Assembly (NCBI GenBank): GCA_030592835.1
Contig: JAUVIJ010000142.1
Location: 1-5,240 of the forward strand
Direction: 5' to 3'
Source: Candidatus Cloacimonadota bacterium
GTDB lineage: Bacteria; Cloacimonadota; Cloacimonadia; Cloacimonadales; TCS61
Length of the DNA: 5,240 bases
How positions within the stretch are numbered: the stretch's first letter is position 1; each line of letters opens with the position of its first letter. The position numbers were made by a program, and so were the translations under genes. The notes beneath the pieces are model-generated. The model saw only the letters and a list, made by a program, of their open reading frames with translations. It was not told where the DNA came from and made no database searches. Positions 1 to 5,240 of this stretch are shown here, piece by piece.

Positions 1-627
1 AAAGGAACCGTTATCGAAGCAAATGTCGTAATAATGGATAAGGTCTCTATCGGAACAGCATGCAGTCTTTATCCCAATGTTAAAGTATATGAAGATTTTG
101 TTATTGGTGATAGTGAAATCATCCATTCCGGGTCTGTAATCGGATCCGATGGTTTTGGTTATTTGTTACATGAAGGGATTCAGCAGAAAATCCCCCAGGT
201 TGGAAACGTTATTATAGAAGATGATGTAGAAATCGGTTCCAATACATCCATAGATAGAGCAACACTGGGTTCAACCAGAATAGGCAAGGGAACGAAAATA
301 GATAACCTGGTGCAAATTGGTCATAATTGCAGAATCGGTGAGAATTCTATAATCTGTGCTCAGGTTGGTCTTGCAGGTAGTACGATAATTGGTGATTTTG
401 TCTATCTGGCAGGTCAGGTCGGTGCAGCCGGTCATTTGAAAATCGGTGATGAAGCTATGATCGGAGCTCAATCAGGTATAACCGGGGATATTCCTGGTAA
501 GGCTAAATATTTTGGTTCGCCTGCTATAGAAGCCAGATTACGGAAAAGAATTTTAGCCTCCGAAAAAAAGCTACCCGATCTTGTCAGGGCATACAGAAAA
601 AATCAGAAAAACAGGAATAAGAAATGA
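1..627 (+). CDS. lpxD: UDP-3-O-(3-hydroxyacyl)glucosamine N-acyltransferase LpxD, C-terminal part (5' partial)
   Basis: LpxD transfers a 3-hydroxyacyl chain from ACP to the 2-amino group of UDP-3-O-acyl-glucosamine, the third step of lipid A synthesis, in the cytoplasm. The reading frame is open from base 1, upstream of the first ATG at 34, so that ATG is internal and the gene starts outside the window. About 208 codons are visible. Family members are about 340 residues, so the N-terminal uridine-binding domain and the first coils are missing. What remains is a left-handed beta-helix of hexapeptide repeats (I-G-x-x-x-x type) with the LpxD signatures GSDGFGY, KIPQVG, SIDRATLG and DNLVQIGHN. 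The His of IGHN (codon at 322-324) aligns with the catalytic His239 of E. coli LpxD; the later AGH matches its second conserved His. The protein ends in a helical, very basic tail (RKNQKNRNKK). The stop overlaps the lpxC start (ATGA). LpxA is the main alternative, but the SDGFGY motif and the C-terminal SPAIEARLRK region decide for LpxD. Confidence 0.96.
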   Translation, partial: KGTVIEANVVIMDKVSIGTACSLYPNVKVYEDFVIGDSEIIHSGSVIGSDGFGYLLHEGIQQKIPQVGNVIIEDDVEIGSNTSIDRATLGSTRIGKGTKIDNLVQIGHNCRIGENSIICAQVGLAGSTIIGDFVYLAGQVGAAGHLKIGDEAMIGAQSGITGDIPGKAKYFGSPAIEARLRKRILASEKKLPDLVRAYRKNQKNRNKK

Positions 628-2015
628 ACGATCTTAAACAGACTATAAAAGGTGAAACAAGTTATAAGGGTATAGGTTTACACTCCGGTCATGTTTCTAC
701 TATTACCTTTAAGCCTGCTGAAAAAGATGAAGGGATAATATTCATCCGTACAGATATGCCGGGAAAACCGGAAATCCAAGCAGATATCGACCATGTCATC
801 GATATATCGAGAGGAACGACTATCGGCATCAAAGATGCTTCTGTTGCAACGATCGAACATGTACTGGCCGCAATAAAGGGATTGAATATCGATAATATCC
901 GGATTGAAGTTAATGGTCCGGAAGTACCTGTAGCCGATGGAAGTGCGATTGTTTTTCTTAATCTTTTAAAGGAAGTCGGGATCAAAACCCAGAATGCAGA
1001 AAGAGAATATCTTGAATTCGATAAACCGATATCCTTCTCGGCTCCCGCAGATAATGTTGATATCGTTATCGTCCCTTCTGATGATCTGAAAGTTACTTTT
1101 ATGGTAGATTACAAACAGAAGGCTTTAGGAACACAGTATACATTCCTGCCTTCGATAAATTCTTTTGAAAAGGATTTTGCTTCGGCCAGAACTTTCTGTT
1201 TTCTCCATGAGATAATCATGCTGAAAGAAGCCGGATTGATCAAGGGCGGTTCTCTTGACAACGCTCTGGTCGTTGCTAATCCTGATACTCCTGCAGATGA
1301 GATTTCCAGATTGAAATCGATATTCGGCTATGAAAAGGATATCTCCATAAGTGAAAACGGGATAATTAATAATACAACCCTGAGATATTATAATGAATTT
1401 GTCAGACACAAAGTAGTTGATCTGCTTGGTGATATTGCTCTTCTGGGAGTTCCCATCAAAGGTCACATTCTGGCAGCCAGGTCGGGACATAAAACTAATG
1501 TGGAACTGGTTAGAAAACTTCGTAAGTTACATAAAAAACAGCAATTGCAGAGAATATATCAGAAAAAAAGACTGGAAGATATCGTTTTTGATATTAACGC
1601 AATTCAGAATATACTTCCCCATAGATATCCCTTCCTAATGGTGGATAAAATCATTGAATTTGATGCAGGAGAATCGATAATCGGAATCAAAAATGTATCT
1701 ATTAATGAACCCTTTTTCCAGGGGCATTTCCCCAGTCATCCGGTCATGCCTGGTGTACTGATCGTGGAAGCAATGGCTCAAACCGGTGGAATTATGCTAC
1801 TAAATGCTCTGGAAAATCCGGAAGATTATCTTGCTTATTTTGCATCTATCAATAATGTAAAATTCAGAAAGCCAGTATTGCCGGGAGATACGTTAAGACT
1901 TGAGTTGAAAGTCATCTCCATGAAAAGAGGACTGGCTAAAATGCATGGTGATACATATGTTGGCAGCACCAAAGTTTGTGAGGGAGATTTTTTAGCAAAA
2001 GTTGTGAGAAAATAA
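624..2015 (+). CDS. lpxC-fabZ: Bifunctional LpxC deacetylase / FabZ 3-hydroxyacyl-ACP dehydratase fusion
   Basis: One 463-residue reading frame carries two enzymes. Residues 1 to about 303 are LpxC, the zinc-dependent UDP-3-O-acyl-GlcNAc deacetylase (committed step of lipid A). Visible are IKGETSYKGIGLHSG, the catalytic Glu78 beside zinc ligand His79 (IEH), RTFCF, GGSLDNA, zinc ligands His262 and Asp266 (FVRHKVVD), Asp270, and the catalytic SGH (His289). Compared with E. coli there are about 24 extra residues between GGS and FVRH, as I recall for Bacteroidota fusions. A short, strongly basic linker (about 297-318) follows. Residues about 319-463 are a full-length FabZ with LPHRYPFLMVD, the catalytic His368 in QGHFP, Glu382 in VEAMAQ, and FRKPVLPGD. 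FabZ dehydrates 3-hydroxyacyl-ACP in fatty acid elongation. The ATG at 624 overlaps the lpxD stop and has AGGA at 613-616, seven bases upstream. No stop or sensible internal start separates the domains. Every active-site residue I can place is present, so both activities are expected in the cytoplasm. Confidence 0.97.
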   Translation: MNDLKQTIKGETSYKGIGLHSGHVSTITFKPAEKDEGIIFIRTDMPGKPEIQADIDHVIDISRGTTIGIKDASVATIEHVLAAIKGLNIDNIRIEVNGPEVPVADGSAIVFLNLLKEVGIKTQNAEREYLEFDKPISFSAPADNVDIVIVPSDDLKVTFMVDYKQKALGTQYTFLPSINSFEKDFASARTFCFLHEIIMLKEAGLIKGGSLDNALVVANPDTPADEISRLKSIFGYEKDISISENGIINNTTLRYYNEFVRHKVVDLLGDIALLGVPIKGHILAARSGHKTNVELVRKLRKLHKKQQLQRIYQKKRLEDIVFDINAIQNILPHRYPFLMVDKIIEFDAGESIIGIKNVSINEPFFQGHFPSHPVMPGVLIVEAMAQTGGIMLLNALENPEDYLAYFASINNVKFRKPVLPGDTLRLELKVISMKRGLAKMHGDTYVGSTKVCEGDFLAKVVRK

Positions 2016-2020
2016 AGGAA
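2014..2020 (+). promoter_or_regulatory. Ribosome binding site of lpxA, overlapping the lpxC-fabZ stop
   Basis: AAAGGAA lies nine bases before the lpxA ATG and shares its first two As with the TAA stop of lpxC-fabZ (2013-2015). Ribosomes finishing the upstream gene therefore terminate on the lpxA initiation region, which favours coupled translation. It supports the ATG at 2030 as the lpxA start. Confidence 0.75.
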
Positions 2021-2029
2021 TAACTGACG

Positions 2030-2797
2030 ATGATACATTCCACTGCGATAATAGATCCCCAGGCTGAGATCGGAAAAGACTGTGAGATCGGACCCTTTTG
2101 TATAATCGGACCGAATGTAACACTTGGTGACAGATGTAAATTATTCAGCAATGTAATTCTGGATGGATATACAACTATCGGAAATGATAACAAGTTCTAT
2201 CATTCGGCTGTGATCGGTTCTGATTCCCAGGATCTGAAGGACAAAGGAGATCCTACCCATCTGATAATTGGAAATAACAATTGTTTCCGGGAATTTGCAA
2301 CGGTAAATAAATCGGCGACTCCCAATGAACCCACACGAGTCGGAGATAATTGTCTAATCATGGCCTATGTCCATATCGCTCATAACTGTCAAATTGGTAA
2401 TAATATCATCATTGCCAACGCTGTCAATTTTGCCGGTCATATTCACATCCATGATTTTGTTATCATAGGTGGAATGACGGCTATAGCTCAATTCGTCAAG
2501 ATCGGTGCCTACGCCTTTATCGGAGGAGCCAGCGGTATTAAAAAGGATATTCCGCCTTTTACCCGTGGTATTGGTTTTCCCTACATTATTCACGGATTGA
2601 ATGTTGTCGGATTACAACGTCATGGATTCAGTGAAGAATCACGACAGTCCATAAAAGATATTTACAGAATATTTTATCGTTCCAATCTGAATGTCAGTCA
2701 GGCAATTGAGAAGGTGGAAGAGATTAAAACTCTAACACCGGAGCAGAGAATTTTTCTCGACTTTGTTAAGAGTTCAGATAAAGGTATCTGCAAATAA
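2030..2797 (+). CDS. lpxA: UDP-N-acetylglucosamine 3-O-acyltransferase LpxA
   Basis: LpxA transfers a 3-hydroxyacyl group from ACP to the 3-OH of UDP-GlcNAc, the first step of lipid A synthesis, as a cytoplasmic homotrimer. The 255-residue protein (E. coli 262) has the complete architecture: hexapeptide-repeat beta-helix at about 1-180, then a helical C-terminus with the family motifs GLNVVGLQRHGF and IYRIFYRSN. The catalytic base His118 (HIAHNC; E. coli His125) is present, with His115 (E. coli His122), His137 in AGH (E. coli His144) and Arg197 (E. coli Arg204). The position of E. coli His160 (VHQF) is Ala153 here (IAQF), an unusual change; the reading frame is intact around it. Gly166 aligns with E. 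coli Gly173, the acyl-chain ruler; Gly there permits a long (about C14) chain whereas Met gives C10. Start ATG at 2030 has a good ribosome binding site and the protein begins like other LpxAs (MIHSTAIIDP). It lies between the lpxC-fabZ fusion and the channel gene. Confidence 0.97.
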   Translation: MIHSTAIIDPQAEIGKDCEIGPFCIIGPNVTLGDRCKLFSNVILDGYTTIGNDNKFYHSAVIGSDSQDLKDKGDPTHLIIGNNNCFREFATVNKSATPNEPTRVGDNCLIMAYVHIAHNCQIGNNIIIANAVNFAGHIHIHDFVIIGGMTAIAQFVKIGAYAFIGGASGIKKDIPPFTRGIGFPYIIHGLNVVGLQRHGFSEESRQSIKDIYRIFYRSNLNVSQAIEKVEEIKTLTPEQRIFLDFVKSSDKGICK

Positions 2798-2805
2798 TTC
2801 TACCG

Positions 2806-4104
2806 ATGTTAAAGAATTTTTACTTTAAGATCAGCATTAGCGCTCAGAAAATCTGGGAATATCTTTATGCGAATATAACCGATCTTAATGTCACGATCCA
2901 ATTTTTATTCGTCGCTTTTGTTTTGATCCTAAGTTTAATAATCAGACGTATTTTAATCAAAATTCTCAAAAAAAACAAAGAAATCCAGAAAAGTACATTT
3001 CTTTTTTCCTTTGATTTCATAAAATCGGTTCTTCTGCCATTAGTGCTCTCAGTCATTTTGTTGTTGACCAAGAACCTGTTTCAAATGCTGCAATACCCGG
3101 CCAGTATCATCCAGATAGCTTTGAGTTTATCCGGATTCTGGATCCTGATCATGATCACCACTTTTTTCATTGGAGATTTAATCCTCAAGAAAACCGTTCT
3201 TATTATCGGAATGTTACTGGCGATCCTGGGCAGTCTGGGGGTACTTACAGAAACAATCACACTTCTTGATACACTGGCAATAAGTTTTACCGGTGTCAGA
3301 ATATCCGCCTACACGATCCTGAAAGCACTGATCCTCTTAATTGTTCTGGGTTGGCTGGCGAAAAGATCATCCTTATTTCTTGAACACCGATTGCATTCAT
3401 CTAAGCAGGTCAAACCGTCACTTCGGGTATTGTTATTAAAAATCACAAAAGTGCTGTTATTTACGATCATTTTCTTCATTGTATTATCCAGTTTAGGAAT
3501 TAATCTCACTGCCTTTGCCCTGTTTACAGGAGCAATCGGCATCGGAGTGGGGCTGGGATTGCAGAAAGTCGTATCCAACCTGATCAGCGGAATGATCCTT
3601 TTACTTGATGATTCCATTAAACCCGGTGATGTGATCGAAATTAGCGATAATTTCGGCTGGGTTAAAAAGATGGGAGCCAGATACATAGCTGTGATTGCAA
3701 TTGACGGTAAGGAATATCTTATACCCAATGAAGATCTGATAACAACTAAAGTGATCAACTGGTCTCATAGTGATGATCTCATCAGGCTCGATATAGATCT
3801 TGGAGTTTCTTATCAGGAAAATGTACATAAAATAATTGAACTTCTATTGGAGATTCCTAAAAAATTTGAAAGGATCTTGAAAGATCCTGAACCTCAATGT
3901 TTTTTAACGGAATTCGGCAGCAGTTCTATCGATTTCAAACTGGTGTTCTGGATCAGAGATCCCAGAAAAGGTGTGCTGGACATCAAGAGCCATGTCCTTA
4001 CCGCAATCTGGGATTGTTTCAAGGATAATGATATTAGTATTCCTTACCCGCAGAGAGATCTTCATATAAAATATAAAAACAGTCCCGGATGGAATCCTGA
4101 ATAA
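2806..4104 (+). CDS. MscS-family mechanosensitive ion channel
   Basis: Inner-membrane channel that opens under membrane tension, usually to release solutes on osmotic downshock. The 432-residue protein is longer than E. coli MscS (286). It has a hydrophobic N-terminal extension, with about five likely membrane segments (roughly 29-49, 71-90, 100-127, 130-148, 166-188) before the MscS core. The core has a helix at about 211-233, then the pore helix at about 235-267, rich in Gly/Ala (TGAIGIGVGLGLQKVVSNLI). The soluble beta domain follows (IKPGDVIEI, DGKEYLIPNEDLITTKVINWS), then the C-terminal alpha/beta domain ending in the family motif SIPYPQRDLHIKY. The frame is complete. The ATG at 2806 is eight bases after the lpxA stop. 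I see no Shine-Dalgarno at normal distance; the nearest purine run (AAAGG, 2780-2784) is 21 bases upstream, so translation is probably coupled to lpxA. Other in-frame codons back to the TAA at 2779 give no better start. Ion selectivity and the exact subfamily cannot be judged from this. Confidence 0.93.
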   Translation: MLKNFYFKISISAQKIWEYLYANITDLNVTIQFLFVAFVLILSLIIRRILIKILKKNKEIQKSTFLFSFDFIKSVLLPLVLSVILLLTKNLFQMLQYPASIIQIALSLSGFWILIMITTFFIGDLILKKTVLIIGMLLAILGSLGVLTETITLLDTLAISFTGVRISAYTILKALILLIVLGWLAKRSSLFLEHRLHSSKQVKPSLRVLLLKITKVLLFTIIFFIVLSSLGINLTAFALFTGAIGIGVGLGLQKVVSNLISGMILLLDDSIKPGDVIEISDNFGWVKKMGARYIAVIAIDGKEYLIPNEDLITTKVINWSHSDDLIRLDIDLGVSYQENVHKIIELLLEIPKKFERILKDPEPQCFLTEFGSSSIDFKLVFWIRDPRKGVLDIKSHVLTAIWDCFKDNDISIPYPQRDLHIKYKNSPGWNPE

Positions 4105-4157
4105 ATTTTAACCCAGATAAGGCAATGAAGATAATGATCGATAATTGAATATAAAAA

Positions 4158-4184
4158 AAAGGCTGTCTTTTTTAGACAGCCTTT
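4158..4184. terminator. Bidirectional intrinsic terminator between mscS-like gene and secF
   Basis: A perfect 11-bp inverted repeat, AAAGGCTGTCT (4158-4168) and AGACAGCCTTT (4174-4184), encloses a five-T loop. Read on the - strand (for secF) the stem runs straight into a U tract: the A run at 4153-4160 gives eight Us including the stem end. Read on the + strand (for the lpx-mscS unit) it is followed by the weaker TTTCTCTTATATTTG. It lies 53 bases after the channel stop and 18 bases from the secF stop, so it serves both convergent units and is stronger for secDF. The rest of this gap (4105-4157 and 4185-4202) shows nothing else I recognise. Confidence 0.9.
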
Positions 4185-4202
4185 CTCTTATATTTGTTTA
4201 AT

Positions 4203-5156
4203 TTATTTTCTTTTAGTATCGCCTATTCTCTTCTGATGTCTGATAAAATGTTCCACCAGAACAGGGCTGGCAATAAAAATAGATGAATAAGTACCCACAA
4301 TTACACCCACCAATATAGCGAAAGCAAAATCGTTAATTGCTGTTCCACCGAAAATGTAAAGGCTGAGAACGACCACAAAGGTTGTTAGAGAAGTTATGAT
4401 CGTACGGCTGAGAGTCTCATTTATACTGTGATTAATAACCTTGCCATAGGATTCTTTGCGGTATATTTTAAGGTCTTCCCTGATCCTGTCAAATACAACA
4501 ATCGTATCGTTCAGCGAATACCCGACAATCATAAGAAGGGCTGCTACAACCGATAATCCGATTTCTTTGCCGAAAATGGAAAAGATCCCGACCGTAATGA
4601 TCACATCATGAATGAGAGCTACTACGGCTGCAAGACCGAAAGTAAACTGGAATCGCCACCAGATATAAAGTATAATCCCCAACAGTGCCCAGAAAATGGC
4701 CAGAACGGCTTTCTCCCGCAATTCACTACCAATTTTGGGTCCGATTTCTTCCTGTAGTCTGATAAAATTATCTTCGTTAACATTATTGGGAAAATTCTGT
4801 TTAATGATATTAACGATGAGATCGCTTAGTTTTTCTCCACTTTCACTCACTGCTTTGGTTTTGATCAGGATCAGGTTTCTATTGCCTATCCCTTGAATTT
4901 CCTGGATCCCAGCGTTTTCTATACCCCCTTCATTTAATACATCTCTGATAGTCTGGATATCGATTTTTTCTACAGTTTCATTAATCGGGGTAAGATCCAG
5001 CTCCAAAGATATACCGCCGGTAAAATCAATGCTGTATTCGGGTCCCTTATTAATGATCAAGGAAACCAGACCAACAATGATTATAACAGCAGAAATAAGA
5101 AAAGTAATTCTGCGATTACCAATAAAATCTATTTTAGTTTCTCCGAAAAATCTCAT
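4203..5156 (-). CDS. secF: Sec translocon accessory subunit SecF
   Basis: SecF forms with SecD an inner-membrane complex that uses the proton gradient to pull exported proteins through SecYEG. The 317-residue protein has the standard plan: a first membrane helix (about 17-36), a periplasmic domain beginning with YSIDFTGG (residues 41-48), the IGPKIGSELREKA motif (138-150), and a five-helix RND-type bundle (about 151-303). Within the bundle are LIHDV (181-185), the SecF signature VGYSLNDTIVVFDRIRE (211-227) and LSRTIITS (249-256). Asp217 and Arg251 align with E. coli SecF Asp213 and Arg247, residues needed for proton-driven function, and keep the same 34-residue spacing. The protein ends in a short basic cytoplasmic tail. 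Start ATG (5154-5156) is preceded by AGGGGGA and lies eight bases after the secD stop. SecF is a separate protein here, not fused to SecD as in most Bacteroidota. The downstream hairpin terminates the unit. Confidence 0.97.
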   Translation of the reverse strand: MRFFGETKIDFIGNRRITFLISAVIIIVGLVSLIINKGPEYSIDFTGGISLELDLTPINETVEKIDIQTIRDVLNEGGIENAGIQEIQGIGNRNLILIKTKAVSESGEKLSDLIVNIIKQNFPNNVNEDNFIRLQEEIGPKIGSELREKAVLAIFWALLGIILYIWWRFQFTFGLAAVVALIHDVIITVGIFSIFGKEIGLSVVAALLMIVGYSLNDTIVVFDRIREDLKIYRKESYGKVINHSINETLSRTIITSLTTFVVVLSLYIFGGTAINDFAFAILVGVIVGTYSSIFIASPVLVEHFIRHQKRIGDTKRK

Positions 5157-5159
5157 CTA

Positions 5160-5166
5160 TCCCCCT
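5160..5166 (-). promoter_or_regulatory. Ribosome binding site of secF, overlapping the secD stop
   Basis: On the - strand AGGGGGA lies three bases before the secF ATG, and its first two bases are the AG of the secD TAG stop (5165-5167). The spacing is short but the G run gives several pairing registers. The arrangement suggests coupled SecD/SecF translation, in keeping with their joint complex. Confidence 0.7.
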
Positions 5167-5240
5167 AAATACTAAGCTTATTACGATGTACATTGGTAAC
5201 AAAACCGTCGAAGATAGCTTTAACCAATACAATGGAAGAG
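5165..5240 (-). CDS. secD: SecD C-terminal end (5' partial, 24 codons visible)
   Basis: Reading the - strand from 5239 gives 24 residues, beginning SSIVLVKAIFDGF and ending HRNKLSI, then TAG. This fits the end of the last SecD membrane helix (family pattern: F-T/S-x-I-x-x-x-R/K-x-I-F-D) and a short cytoplasmic tail. Its position eight bases upstream of secF, on the same strand, matches the near-universal secD-secF order. The rest of the gene, including the FTGG-type periplasmic region and proton-relay Asp, lies beyond the window. The call rests mainly on context plus the short motif. Confidence 0.85.
   Translation of the reverse strand, partial: SSIVLVKAIFDGFVTNVHRNKLSI

Noticed and set aside
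34..36. ATG at 34 as the true lpxD start
   Set aside because: The frame is open upstream to base 1 with beta-helix sequence, and starting here would drop the N-terminal domain that LpxD needs.
1125..1490. 121-codon open frame on the - strand inside lpxC-fabZ
   Set aside because: It is antisense to conserved LpxC sequence with active-site motifs, has no ribosome binding site I can see, and its translation resembles no known family.
1570..2015. fabZ as a separate gene with its own start
   Set aside because: No stop codon separates it from LpxC, and the first internal ATG (within the FLMVD motif) would cut off the conserved LPHRYPF segment. A fusion is the only consistent reading.
2042..2560. 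Short repeated words (ATCGG/ATTGG about every 18 bases) as a DNA repeat array
   Set aside because: They encode the I-G-x-x-x-x hexapeptides of the LpxA (and LpxD) beta-helix; the spacing reflects protein structure, not a DNA-level repeat.
2968..2975. Run of eight As in the channel gene as a programmed frameshift or a sequencing slip
   Set aside because: The frame stays intact to the conserved C-terminal motif without any shift, and I see no stimulatory hairpin just after it.
3309..3758. 149-codon open frame on the - strand inside the channel gene
   Set aside because: It is a mirror frame of a conserved MscS core. The product is low in recognisable structure, and length alone is not evidence in a gene with few antisense stops.

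Overview
This is an ordinary housekeeping stretch of a Gram-negative (LPS-bearing) bacterial chromosome, moderately AT-rich, with almost no non-coding space. I see no mobile element, CRISPR array, RNA gene or defence system.

Layout: on the + strand, a tightly packed unit runs lpxD (5' end outside the window) - lpxC/fabZ fusion - lpxA - an MscS-type mechanosensitive channel gene. Junctions are a 4-base ATGA overlap (lpxD/lpxC), a 14-base gap (lpxC-fabZ/lpxA) and an 8-base gap (lpxA/mscS), so co-transcription is likely. A hairpin terminator at 4158-4184 closes this unit. From the other side, on the - strand, it also closes a second unit, secD (only the last 24 codons visible) - secF. The only gene-free stretch is the roughly 100 bases around that terminator.

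How the genes work together: LpxA, the LpxC domain and LpxD catalyse the first three steps of the Raetz lipid A pathway (O-acylation of UDP-GlcNAc, deacetylation, N-acylation). The FabZ domain dehydrates the same 3-hydroxyacyl-ACP pool that LpxA and LpxD use as donors, so one polypeptide sits at the branch between phospholipid and lipid A synthesis. SecD/SecF is the proton-driven accessory complex of the Sec translocon. The MscS-like channel relieves turgor at the inner membrane. All are cell-envelope functions.

Organism: the lpxD - lpxC/fabZ - lpxA order and the LpxC-FabZ fusion are typical of Bacteroidota and relatives (the FCB superphylum). SecD and SecF are separate genes here, whereas most Bacteroidota carry a fused SecDF. 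Together with the AT-rich codon use this points to a non-Bacteroidota FCB lineage. Cloacimonadota is my best guess, at low confidence.

Items worth a second look: an Ala replaces one of the four conserved His residues of LpxA; the fusion puts FabZ where LpxC's C-terminal degradation tail lies in E. coli; GATC is over-represented, most strongly in the channel gene; and the channel gene lacks a visible ribosome binding site while following lpxA closely.
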